Assembly (NCBI GenBank): GCA_034090805.1
Contig: JAXDRV010000120.1
Coordinates: 1 to 14,027 of the forward strand
Direction: 5' to 3'
Length of the DNA stretch: 14,027 bases
Source of the DNA: Ornithomonoglobus_A sp034090805
Lineage (GTDB): Bacteria; Bacillota; Clostridia; UBA1381
Below are positions 1-5,659 of the stretch, in pieces (position 1 is the first letter of the stretch; every line of letters begins with the position of its first letter). The notes below the pieces were generated by a model. The model searched no databases, was not told the origin of the DNA, and worked only from the letters and a program-made list of their open reading frames with translations. The position numbers were made by a program, and so were the translations under genes.

Positions 1-90
1 TATTACAACACGATCAGGATAACAAGTTTTAACCCCGGTGGACTGCCGCCGGCTAAATATAGAGAAAGCTACATTGAATCAGCCGCATAA
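1..90 (+). CDS. C-terminal end of IS3-family transposase (partial)
   Basis: An open frame enters from the left edge and runs 29 codons to a TAA at 88-90. The visible peptide contains YYNTIRI, then a Gly-Gly-Leu-Pro-Pro block and a KYRESY tail. This pattern (YYN..RI ... GL(S/P)P..YR) is the usual extreme C-terminus of the integrase-core OrfB transposase of IS3-family elements, which carries out cut-and-copy transposition with a DDE catalytic core. That core lies outside the window, so only the tail can be judged. The next ~20 bases resemble an IS terminal inverted repeat, which supports the reading. The assignment rests on recognising a short motif; whether the copy is intact upstream is unknown. 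Confidence 0.55.
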   Translation, partial: YYNTIRITSFNPGGLPPAKYRESYIESAA

Positions 91-114
91 ATGCCGCACT
101 CTTGACAGTTCTGC
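1..114 (+). mobile_element. Right end of an IS3-like insertion sequence (partial)
   Basis: The transposase tail ends at 90. The following bases, read outward-in on the minus strand from about 114, start TGCAGAACTGTCAAGAG. That resembles the TG-initial terminal repeats of IS3/IS150-group elements. The left end is outside the window, so neither a matching repeat nor a target duplication could be checked. The exact boundary is uncertain by several bases. Confidence 0.4.
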
Positions 115-221
115 AAGAAAATGATAAAAAGGTCTTGCGACGGCGAGGGAAACTCAAAAATATGATAATTTTTCTGCCGACGTATAAATCATTGTATCAT
201 TTTCTTTTGAACGGTCAAGAG
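99..221. repeat. Imperfect inverted repeat carrying facing promoter-like sequences
   Basis: CTCTTGACAGTTC...AAGAAAATGATA at 99-126 is repeated in inverted orientation at 195-221, with a one-base length difference and a few mismatches. Each arm looks like a promoter pointing inward. The plus-strand arm has TTGACA, 17 bases, then TAAAAA. The minus-strand arm has TTGACC, 16 bases, then TACAAT. A second, weaker direct repeat sharing an AAAAATATGATA core is seen at 148-169 and 277-298. Apart from the mini-ORF at 283-408, I see no credible gene between the IS end and 384. Confidence 0.45.
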
Positions 222-282
222 CAAGCCGCTGCGCGGTGCTACGTTCGGTGCAAAACTTTAAATTTGCTCCGGCTTAGAAAAT

Positions 283-408
283 CTAAAAATATGATATTGG
301 AAATTTAGTGTATTTTATGACTGTACATAGGGATAAAGCGATTGCTTCTATATCTTTAATACGCTTTTCCACTGATTCTATAATTGCCTGTTTTCTGTTT
401 TCGTCCAT
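283..408 (-). CDS. Small hypothetical ORF, 41 codons, possibly a gene remnant
   Basis: A minus-strand ATG at 406-408 is preceded by GGAG five bases upstream and opens a 41-residue frame ending in TAG at 283-285. The peptide starts MDENRKQAIIESVEKRIKDIE, a charged, probably helical stretch, and ends KFPISYF. I recognise no family. It overlaps the first 25 bases of the DUF3849 frame on the other strand, which is odd for two intact genes. It may be the start of a mobile-element gene that was cut off by rearrangement. Start signal and codon pattern are plausible, but a chance ORF is not excluded. Confidence 0.3.
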   Translation of the reverse strand: MDENRKQAIIESVEKRIKDIEAIALSLCTVIKYTKFPISYF

Positions 409-974
409 ATAGTCTCCGGCCTGATTACAAAGTACAGAACATCAATACACAAGATTATCAACAAATTCAGATACCTATCTATGATAAAACTGTTTCTTAT
501 GCCATAGAGCATAATGAGCTTGAAACCTACAGAGCTTCTTACAAAATGAATATGGCGTGTAAAGCAGCCATATCGGGCGCAATAAGCAGAGCCTATACTG
601 ACAATAGCCTTAATTCACAAAAGGCTTTAAAGGAGCTTACGGAGACTTTTTCTCTTGAACGGATTGCGGTTATTACCGCAGTATCAATCCGAGAGCAAGA
701 CCATGACGGGAGAATTTCGGCACAAAACAAGGAATGGGCAAAGAGTGTTCCGTTTCCGAAAGATATTGACGATTGGGGCAGAGACAGAAATGCGGCTTTC
801 AGAATTAGCGCCGTGCATCCCGGACTTTTGGATTTATTTGCGAATACGGTGAGAAAAGAGATTGATTTATCCAATACCTCCTCTTTGAAAAAACCGTCCC
901 TTGTTGAAAAGCTGAGCCGTCCCCTGCCACAGAAAACGGATACAGCCGCAAAATCAAAGGATAAGGAGCTTTAA
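384..974 (+). pseudogene. DUF3849 domain protein, probably 5'-truncated
   Basis: The 196-codon frame contains a recognisable DUF3849 domain at about residues 28-165. It starts at IPIYDKTVSYAIEHNELE, continues with YRAS...N.ACK.AI, and ends with the block W.KSVPFP...DRNAAFRISAVHPGLLDLF. These proteins are common in conjugative elements of gut Firmicutes; their function is unknown to me. The frame opens at a TTG right after a TAA with no visible ribosome binding site, and the first in-frame ATG lies inside the domain. Its first ~8 codons are antisense to the start of a minus-strand mini-ORF. I infer that the original 5' end was lost at a junction near 409-430. A Lys/Ser/Pro-rich tail follows the domain. 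The stop is 4 bases before the mobC start, so the two were probably co-transcribed. Confidence 0.6.
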
Positions 975-978
975 GAAT

Positions 979-1305
979 GTGGAAAAATCAGAAGCTATTT
1001 ATATTCGCCTGTCCGAAAATGAGCGAAAACAAATCAAAGAAAAAATGGAGGTTTGCAACATCAAAAATATGAGTGCGTATATATTGAAGATGGCTATTGA
1101 CGGTATGATTATAAATCTCGATATGCCAGAGCTGAAAGAAATATCAAGACTGCTTCGCTATAACGGAAACAACATAAATCAGATTGCGAAACGACTTAAT
1201 GAGGGTAAAAGTGTTTATGCTTCGGATATAGCAGACATTAAGGAAAAACAGACGCAAATTACAGATATGGTTAGAGAGATATATCTGAAACTGTCAAAAA
1301 TATAG
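979..1305 (+). CDS. MobC-like plasmid/ICE mobilisation (relaxosome) protein
   Basis: The 108-residue protein has an N-terminal ribbon-helix-helix-like segment (AIYIRLSENERKQIKEK, about residues 6-22). In its second half it has the MobC signature RLLRYNGNNINQIAKRLN (about residues 63-80). MobC proteins bind oriT and help the relaxase nick it at the start of conjugative transfer. The start is GTG at 979, with AAGGAG at 962-967 inside the end of the preceding gene. Relaxase genes usually follow mobC closely or overlap it, but here the next 86 bases hold only a hairpin and a promoter, then a membrane protein gene. The gene looks intact but is probably not functional for transfer on its own. Confidence 0.75.
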   Translation: MEKSEAIYIRLSENERKQIKEKMEVCNIKNMSAYILKMAIDGMIINLDMPELKEISRLLRYNGNNINQIAKRLNEGKSVYASDIADIKEKQTQITDMVREIYLKLSKI

Positions 1306-1311
1306 TTTTTG

Positions 1312-1340
1312 AGCGATAAGGACTTGACATCCTTGTCGCT
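1312..1340. repeat. 11-bp hairpin between mobC and the membrane-protein gene
   Basis: AGCGATAAGGA at 1312-1322 pairs with TCCTTGTCGCT at 1330-1340, leaving one T-G wobble pair and a 7-base loop. No T-run follows on either strand, so it is not a convincing intrinsic terminator. The loop CTTGACA contains the -35 hexamer of the promoter below. Confidence 0.5.
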
Positions 1341-1372
1341 ATACATAGAATGATGTAGAATGTATATAGAAT
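1324..1372 (+). promoter_or_regulatory. Promoter with three phased TAGAAT hexamers
   Basis: TTGACA at 1324-1329 is followed after 16 bases by TAGAAT at 1346-1351, a good sigma-A-type pair for the gene starting at 1392. TAGAAT recurs at 1356-1361 and 1367-1372, i.e. at 10- and 11-base steps. The extra copies could be alternative -10 elements or a protein-binding repeat. Confidence 0.5.
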
Positions 1373-1391
1373 AAAGGAGGTAGGCTGATTT

Positions 1392-1682
1392 ATGAAAATC
1401 TTATTAAAAATCTTATGTATTCCCATTATGGTTCTTATGTGGATTGTGATAAAAATGGGTTCTCTAATGACCTATATTTCAGGCTTGGCGCTCGGTATCA
1501 TAAGCGGAATAATCGCAGTGATAAGTATAGTGTATATGCTCACAGGAGCGGGAATGAACGGATTTATAGGACTTGTGATTGCATATCTTTTAAGCCCATA
1601 CGGAATACCCATGTTTATGATAATGATGTTGGGAGTAATGCAGAGGATTAGAGAGAATTTAAAGTATATAATTTATGGGTAA
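1392..1682 (+). CDS. Small membrane protein, CD1845-like ICE protein
   Basis: The 96-residue protein is almost entirely hydrophobic, with roughly three membrane segments (about residues 5-25, 28-50, 56-84) and a short basic C-terminus (QRIRENLKY). Its start (MKILLKILCIPI), a Thr-Gly-Asn/Gly turn in the middle and SPYGIP near the end resemble the CD1845 family carried by Clostridial conjugative transposons, whose role is not known. AAAGGAGG at 1374-1381 and an ATG 11 bases later give a clear start. It has its own promoter at 1324-1351. Nothing shows it to be broken, although the element around it is incomplete. Confidence 0.6.
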   Translation: MKILLKILCIPIMVLMWIVIKMGSLMTYISGLALGIISGIIAVISIVYMLTGAGMNGFIGLVIAYLLSPYGIPMFMIMMLGVMQRIRENLKYIIYG

Positions 1683-1687
1683 ATCAA

Positions 1688-1710
1688 CTTTCCGACAAAA
1701 TGTCGGAAAG
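1688..1710. repeat. Perfect 10-bp palindrome after the membrane-protein gene
   Basis: CTTTCCGACA at 1688-1697 and TGTCGGAAAG at 1701-1710 form a perfect stem with an AAA loop, 5 bases after the stop of the upstream gene. No T-run follows on either strand, so it could be a weak terminator, a binding site or a structural hairpin. Confidence 0.5.
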
Positions 1711-1749
1711 TGAAAACAGCTTGAAAAATCGGCATAAAAGCTGTGTAAA

Positions 1750-1851
1750 TTAGCTTTTGTTCAACTTGAGCAAAAGTTGAAAATATATAAAAAGACGGAG
1801 GTTTTCACTAACCGTGTAATTTTTGTTTTTCTCAATTCTGAATACTGACAT
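1750..1851 (-). pseudogene. Truncated ICE replication-initiator (RepA/DnaD-like) gene start
   Basis: On the minus strand AAAGGAGG (1858-1865) sits 6 bases before ATG at 1849-1851. The frame reads MSVFRIEKNKNYTV. This closely matches the usual beginning (M-x-VFRIEK-x-x-x-YTV, then MSNHHL) of the replication initiator or helix-turn-helix protein encoded by Tn1549-like elements. After codon 14 the expected sequence is replaced by SENLRLFIYF..., which is simply antisense of the ribosome-binding region at 1793-1808, and the frame stops at 1750. The homology therefore breaks near 1809-1811. This is a 5' fragment left by a deletion or other rearrangement. It starts inside the 3' end of the gene at 1832-2071, as in a translationally coupled pair. 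Confidence 0.65.
1754..1781. repeat. Two mutually exclusive hairpins upstream of an orphan ribosome binding site
   Basis: CTTTTG (1754-1759) can pair with CAAAAG (1771-1776). TTCAACTT (1760-1767) can pair with AAGTTGAA (1774-1781). The right arms share bases 1774-1776, so only one can form at a time. They lie just before GACGGAGG at 1793-1800, a strong ribosome binding site that no longer has a gene behind it: the next plus-strand start-like codon is GTG followed at once by TAA. Confidence 0.45.
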
Positions 1852-2071
1852 CGTAAACCTCCTTTCCTCGATGCTTTTTCTTGCCATCTCGTTCCCGCTC
1901 TAATTTTCTAAACAGTTTATGACCGTCTGCATTTGTTAAACAAGCGAACCACTCCGAGAGAAAAAAACATTTAATTTCGTTTCTGACCGATACGGATTTT
2001 GACCGTCTGTAATCTTTTGCTGCTTGAACAATAATTGCATCGGCAAGCAGTTCATAATTTTTATCGTACAT
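1832..2071 (-). CDS. Small conserved-looking ICE protein of unknown function
   Basis: The 79-residue protein starts MYDKNYELLADAIIVQAAKDY. It contains IKCFFLSEWFACLTNADG near the middle and ends in a Lys/Arg-rich tail. Short proteins with the pattern LADAI..QA..DYR ... FF.S.WF..LT..DG are, to my recollection, common in mobile elements of Firmicutes next to replication genes; no function is assigned. GGACGGAGGT about 7 bases before the ATG gives a strong start. Its 3' end overlaps the start of the truncated initiator gene, so they were once an operon. It is soluble, with no membrane segment or signal peptide. Confidence 0.55.
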   Translation of the reverse strand: MYDKNYELLADAIIVQAAKDYRRSKSVSVRNEIKCFFLSEWFACLTNADGHKLFRKLERERDGKKKHRGKEVYDVSIQN

Positions 2072-2085
2072 TTTTTTACCTCCGT

Positions 2086-2097
2086 CCCGAAATCGGG
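2086..2097. promoter_or_regulatory. Near-perfect palindrome just upstream of the small ICE gene
   Basis: CCCGA-AA-TCGGG at 2086-2097 lies immediately upstream of the ribosome binding site of the minus-strand gene starting at 2071. It could be an operator or a short RNA hairpin that exposes the ribosome binding site. No direct evidence decides this. Confidence 0.3.
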
Positions 2098-2118
2098 CAA
2101 CAAAAAAAGCGCGTCCAC

Positions 2119-2437
2119 ATTAGCTCGAAATGAGCAAAGTAAACACGCTTGTGAAATATAGCTATTAAGTTTTGAAAATATCAGCTCCGGAGATTTATGC
2201 TATAAAATCAATTTAATTTTATCAAATTCGGTCAAACTGTTTCAGAGTCGCTAAACAGAAAAAATTCAACCTGAAAAAGTGAAAATTACGACCGAAAATC
2301 AACTGAATTTTCACCCCGAATTTATCCCTTTTTGATCCTAAAAGGGTATTTTCACCCCGATTTATCCCCTATAAAATGGAATAAATTAGCACAAATTTCG
2401 TTAAATTCGGTCAAAGCCGACAGAAAAATCAAGGCAT
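2119..2437. other. Gene-free A+T-rich stretch with short repeats
   Basis: No gene with a credible start is seen here. AAATTCGGTCAAA occurs at 2224-2236 and 2403-2415, and its core also occurs inverted (GACCGAA) at 2290-2296. ATTTTCACCCCGA, followed by TTTATCCC with or without an extra A, occurs at 2307-2328 and 2348-2368. The stretch lies between the mobile-element genes and the rpsI terminator. It may contain the element's end or a protein-binding array, but the repeats are short. Confidence 0.45.
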
Positions 2438-2481
2438 GAAAAACCCCGAAAACCGCATAACAGCGTGGTTTTTCGGGGTTT
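2438..2481 (-). terminator. Intrinsic terminator of rplM-rpsI
   Basis: AAACCCCGAAAACC at 2441-2454 pairs with GGTTTTTCGGGGTTT at 2467-2481, with one extra T. Read on the minus strand, the stem is followed by a T-rich tail. It starts 12 bases after the rpsI stop. Confidence 0.9.
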
Positions 2482-2493
2482 GGAATCGAGATT

Positions 2494-2889
2494 TTATCTC
2501 TTACTAAACTGCGGTGCACGACGAGCTGCCTTCAAGCCGTACTTCTTTCTTTCCTTCATTCTTGAATCTCTTGTTAAAAAGCCTGCTGCCTTAAGGTCTG
2601 CTCTGTATGCCTCTGTGTCAACCTCGAGGAGAGCTCTTGATATGCCGTGACGCATTGCGCCTGCCTGACCTGTGAAGCCGCCGCCCTCAACCTTTGCTAT
2701 AACATCAAACTTGTCTGCTGTCTTTGTCAAAACCAAAGGCTGACGAACTATCAGCTTTAATGTATCTAATCCGAAATAATCGTCTATCGATCTGCCGTTG
2801 ATTGTGATCTGACCGTTACCCGGTACAAGATATACTCTTGCTACAGATGACTTTCTTCTGCCTGTGCCGTAGTACTGTTCTTTAGCCAT
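2494..2889 (-). CDS. rpsI: 30S ribosomal protein S9
   Basis: This is ribosomal protein S9 (uS9), part of the head of the small ribosomal subunit; its C-terminal tail reaches the P-site tRNA. The 131-residue length is normal. YYGTGRRKSSVARV at the start, GGGFTGQAGAMRHGISRAL in the middle and the conserved end KKYGLKAARRAPQFSKR are all present. The ATG at 2887-2889 has GGAGG a few bases upstream and lies 19 bases after the rplM stop. The gene order rplM-rpsI is the usual bacterial one. The 3' end is intact, so the mobile region downstream has not disrupted it. Confidence 0.98.
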   Translation of the reverse strand: MAKEQYYGTGRRKSSVARVYLVPGNGQITINGRSIDDYFGLDTLKLIVRQPLVLTKTADKFDVIAKVEGGGFTGQAGAMRHGISRALLEVDTEAYRADLKAAGFLTRDSRMKERKKYGLKAARRAPQFSKR

Positions 2890-2908
2890 TATTAAAAATC
2901 CTCCTTAC

Positions 2909-3349
2909 TTATTTAATCTCGCCTGTCCAGGGAATGGGATTTTGAGCTGCCTGCTCATGCTCTGCGCCCTTGTATACGCGAAGTCTTGTCAGCGCTTTTC
3001 TTCCGATTGTGTTGTTCGGAAGCATTCCCTTTACTGCGTAGGTCATAGCCTGCTCAGGCTTCTCAGCCATAAGCTTGTCATAGTGGATTTCCTTAATGCC
3101 GCCGATCCAGCCTGTGTGATAGTAACGAACCTTCTGGTGAAGCTTGTTGCCTGTAAGAACGGCTTTGTCGGCATTGATTACGATTACATGATCGCCGCAG
3201 TCTACATTCGGTGTGAAAGTGGGAAGATGCTTTCCTCTCAGTATGCTTGCAACAACAGCAGCAACTCTGCCGAGAGGCTTGTCTGCTGCGTCAACAATAT
3301 ACCATTTTCTTTGCACATCATTGGGCTTCTGCAAATATGATGAATTCAT
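2909..3349 (-). CDS. rplM: 50S ribosomal protein L13
   Basis: This is ribosomal protein L13 (uL13), an early-assembling protein of the large subunit. The 146 residues match the family length. Typical blocks are WYIVDAADKPLGRVA near residue 17, LRGKHLPTFTPNVDCGDHVIVINA in the first half, YYHTGWIGGIKE and MLPNNTIGRKALTRLRVYKG. The start at 3349 is set by AGGAGG about 8 bases upstream. It is the first gene of the rplM-rpsI operon, transcribed from the promoter at 3410-3438 through a short leader that may be the L13 autoregulatory element. Confidence 0.98.
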   Translation of the reverse strand: MNSSYLQKPNDVQRKWYIVDAADKPLGRVAAVVASILRGKHLPTFTPNVDCGDHVIVINADKAVLTGNKLHQKVRYYHTGWIGGIKEIHYDKLMAEKPEQAMTYAVKGMLPNNTIGRKALTRLRVYKGAEHEQAAQNPIPWTGEIK

Positions 3350-3403
3350 GTTGTTATTCCTCCTGTTAAAATCTATCTCGATCGAACCTTCTCCGATCCA
3401 ACG
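3350..3403 (-). ncRNA. Candidate L13 leader in the rplM 5' UTR
   Basis: The predicted transcript starts near 3403 and leaves about 54 bases before rplM. Within it GATCG (3398-3394) and CGATC (3384-3380), read on the minus strand, form a 5-bp stem with a 9-base loop, followed by the AGGAGG site. Firmicutes often have an L13-binding leader of about this size at this place. I see the position and a hairpin, but I could not match the family model. Confidence 0.4.
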
Positions 3404-3409
3404 CTGTCT

Positions 3410-3475
3410 ATTTTACTATGTTTTTCTCATATTGTCAATACTTTTTTGAAAACTTTTTTTGAAATTTTCAAAACG
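3410..3475 (-). promoter_or_regulatory. rplM promoter with A-tract UP element
   Basis: On the minus strand TTGACA (3438-3433), 17 bases, then TAAAAT (3415-3410) make a near-consensus promoter. Upstream, 3439-3475 is made of A-tracts and T-tracts (two AAAAAA...GTTTTC-type blocks in tandem), as expected of an UP element that boosts ribosomal gene promoters. I see nothing else in the rest of the 3476-3654 intergenic DNA. Confidence 0.75.
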
Positions 3476-3654
3476 CTTCGTTTTCCTCCGTTTTTCTTTG
3501 TTTTTCTCTCGAATACTCACTTTTCATTTTAATTTTTGTATTGTTTTTCCTGCATTTGCCTACACATAAAATAATACAAACCTCCAAATATTAGATAAAT
3601 CCTCGTTTCGTATGACAAAAAAGTAAATATTTTTTTAACAATATCCTTTTCTTA

Positions 3655-3683
3655 TTGACAAAAGCTCGAATTATGAATAAAAT
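3655..3683 (+). promoter_or_regulatory. Promoter of the cell-wall gene pair
   Basis: TTGACA at 3655-3660, a 17-base spacer and TAAAAT at 3678-3683 form a near-consensus sigma-A promoter. Transcription would start near 3690, about 40 bases before the ATG at 3732. Confidence 0.75.
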
Positions 3684-3731
3684 TGTAACAAGAGCGATTA
3701 GTTGATACATGATTTTTGAAAGGATCTAACG

Positions 3732-5579
3732 ATGAAAATAAATATAAGGCGCACCGATTTGCGGCAGCTTATAAAATATACGGCTTCAAAAAAGGGAATC
3801 AAGCGGATTTTAATTACGCTTGCCGCAGCAGCTGCAGCGGTTGTTATTCTGCTGCTTTTCCTTTCCAAAAATGCCGGCAACGGCGGCGACTTTATCCCCG
3901 AATCGAACGGCGAAGCGGTTTATCCGTCGCTGTTTTACCACTACACCGGCTTTAACGAGGATCCGTATTGCTCCATACGTCTTAGCTGGAAAAAAACGAG
4001 CGTTCGTCTGGAGGGCGAAACGGCTTCGGCAAAGCTTAATGTCAGCATTTTTCCGATAACTCTCGACGACAAGCGCATCGAATACGTATCCTCCGATGAA
4101 AGCATTGCAAAAATAGACGAAAACGGCACAATAACGGCATACAAGCCCGGCAATGTACGCATAAGCGCAACACTGCTGAAATCCGGTCAGACGGAAACCG
4201 CCGAGCTTGAGGTTGTCCGTCCCGTAACGGGCATAATGATAGCGGACAGCTCAATCACCATGAATATGTCCGATTCCTTCCGCAAAATGTCTGCGGAGGT
4301 TTACCCTAAGGACGCAACAAACAAAAACGTCACATGGGTATCGAAAAATCCCAAGGTTGCGTCTGTTGACGAAAACGGCACTCTGCATCCCGCCGGAGTC
4401 GGCATAACGGAGCTTACGGCAGTAACGGCGGACGGCGGCTTCACCGCAAAATGCTTTGTAAACGTTGTCAACAAGGTTATAAACGTAGATTCGGTTACCA
4501 TACAGAACAAAGGCAGCGGCAAGCTTGCGACCGGCGAATCAATGAATCTTATAGTTACCGTACTCCCTCAAAACGCAAAAAACAAGACAATAACCTGGAC
4601 AAGCTCCGATGAGAGGATTATAACCGTATCAAAAACAGGGCGAATCAAGGCGGTTGCCGAGGGCAAGGCTACGATTACGGCAAAAGCCTCCAACGGAAAA
4701 ACGGACTCCGTTGAGCTTACCATAGAAAAAGGAACGGGCGAAAGTGCCCTTGACCTATACGGCAAAAAAACCTCGGAAAACGAAATACCGAGGGATATTC
4801 TCGGAAATACATATGTTACCGACGGCACTGCTTCATCATCAGCCAACGGTCAAATTGCATACACAAGCTACAACATTTCTCTTGACGATATTGTAACCAA
4901 GCAAATGGGTCTGTCACCTCCTCCGAAAATCTGGAGAGACGGCGGCCCGGTATATGCAACACGTGATGAAACCAAGGAGTACATGGATCCCGCAAATTAC
5001 TGCACGGGAACATACAAGTATCAATTCCTTGATCTGTCGCACTCAAATGGCGTAAGCGCAGACGCTCTGAACAGGTTCCTTGATGGCAAGGGCATACTTT
5101 CCGGCATGGGACAGGCATTTGTTGATGCGGCTGAGGCAAGCGGCGTGAGCGAGGTATATCTTGTGGCTCATGCGTGTCTTGAAACCGGTAACGGCTCGAC
5201 AACTCTTGCAAACGGCGTAAGCGTAAACGGAACTACGGTTTACAATATGTTCGGAATAGGTGCATACGATGACAGTGCGGTGTATTCCGGCTCGCAGCGT
5301 GCCTACAGCCTTGGCTGGACCTCACCTGAAACAGCCATCAAGGGCGGTGCGGCATGGATAAGCCAATATTACATAAATGCCGGCGAAGCAAAGCAGAACA
5401 CGCTTTACAAGATGCTTTGGAATCCCGAAAATCCAGGCGTTCACCAATACGCTACCGACATAGGCTGGGCAGTCAAGCAGGCGGTAAACATAGAAAAAAT
5501 ATTTAATGAATTTCCCGAAGCGGTGTTGTCCTATGACATTCCGGTATATCAAGGCGAAACTGCGGCATCAATTGAATAA
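3732..5579 (+). CDS. Membrane-anchored Ig-like (Big_2) / glucosaminidase protein
   Basis: The 615-residue protein is a predicted peptidoglycan N-acetylglucosaminidase presented on the cell surface. A basic N-terminus leads to one membrane segment at about 25-45, acting as an uncleaved anchor. Three Big_2-type Ig-like repeats follow (about 83-163, 164-247, 248-333), each with the pattern W.S(S/K)(D/N)...V/A..D.NG.(I/L)...G...(I/L)(S/T)A. After a linker comes a GH73-like glucosaminidase domain (about 440-600) with VYLVAHACLETGNGSTTLA. Glu484 is the likely catalytic acid, and the NMFGIGA.D and GGA.WIS.YYI blocks are typical. AAAGGA before the ATG and the promoter at 3655-3683 support the start. 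It is followed by a DD-carboxypeptidase gene, so both likely act in wall remodelling. Substrate preference is inferred from family only. Confidence 0.85.
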   Translation: MKINIRRTDLRQLIKYTASKKGIKRILITLAAAAAAVVILLLFLSKNAGNGGDFIPESNGEAVYPSLFYHYTGFNEDPYCSIRLSWKKTSVRLEGETASAKLNVSIFPITLDDKRIEYVSSDESIAKIDENGTITAYKPGNVRISATLLKSGQTETAELEVVRPVTGIMIADSSITMNMSDSFRKMSAEVYPKDATNKNVTWVSKNPKVASVDENGTLHPAGVGITELTAVTADGGFTAKCFVNVVNKVINVDSVTIQNKGSGKLATGESMNLIVTVLPQNAKNKTITWTSSDERIITVSKTGRIKAVAEGKATITAKASNGKTDSVELTIEKGTGESALDLYGKKTSENEIPRDILGNTYVTDGTASSSANGQIAYTSYNISLDDIVTKQMGLSPPPKIWRDGGPVYATRDETKEYMDPANYCTGTYKYQFLDLSHSNGVSADALNRFLDGKGILSGMGQAFVDAAEASGVSEVYLVAHACLETGNGSTTLANGVSVNGTTVYNMFGIGAYDDSAVYSGSQRAYSLGWTSPETAIKGGAAWISQYYINAGEAKQNTLYKMLWNPENPGVHQYATDIGWAVKQAVNIEKIFNEFPEAVLSYDIPVYQGETAASIE

Positions 5580-5587
5580 AATACAGA

Positions 5588-5659
5588 AAAAAGCATATTA
5601 TAACCACATGAACAAATTTTCTAAAGGAGAATTTCCATGAAACGTATAATATGCTTTTT
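5588..5659 (+). repeat. 15-bp perfect inverted repeat enclosing the carboxypeptidase start site
   Basis: AAAAAGCATATTATA at 5588-5602 is the exact reverse complement of TATAATATGCTTTTT at 5645-5659. The 42-base loop contains the AAAGGAG ribosome binding site and the ATG at 5637. The right arm is inside the signal-peptide codons. In mRNA this would place the start signal in the loop of a long hairpin. Confidence 0.6.

Noticed and set aside
102..308. 68-codon plus-strand frame starting at TTG
   Set aside because: The start lies in the IS terminal repeat, there is no ribosome binding site, and the sequence is a patchwork of promoter-like repeats.
2494..2520. attachment-site copy of the rpsI 3' end in the mobile region
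   Set aside because: I searched 1-2440 by eye for the last bases of rpsI in both orientations and found no copy.
2942..3340. 132-codon plus-strand frame opposite rplM
   Set aside because: It is a mirror frame of the ribosomal protein L13 gene.
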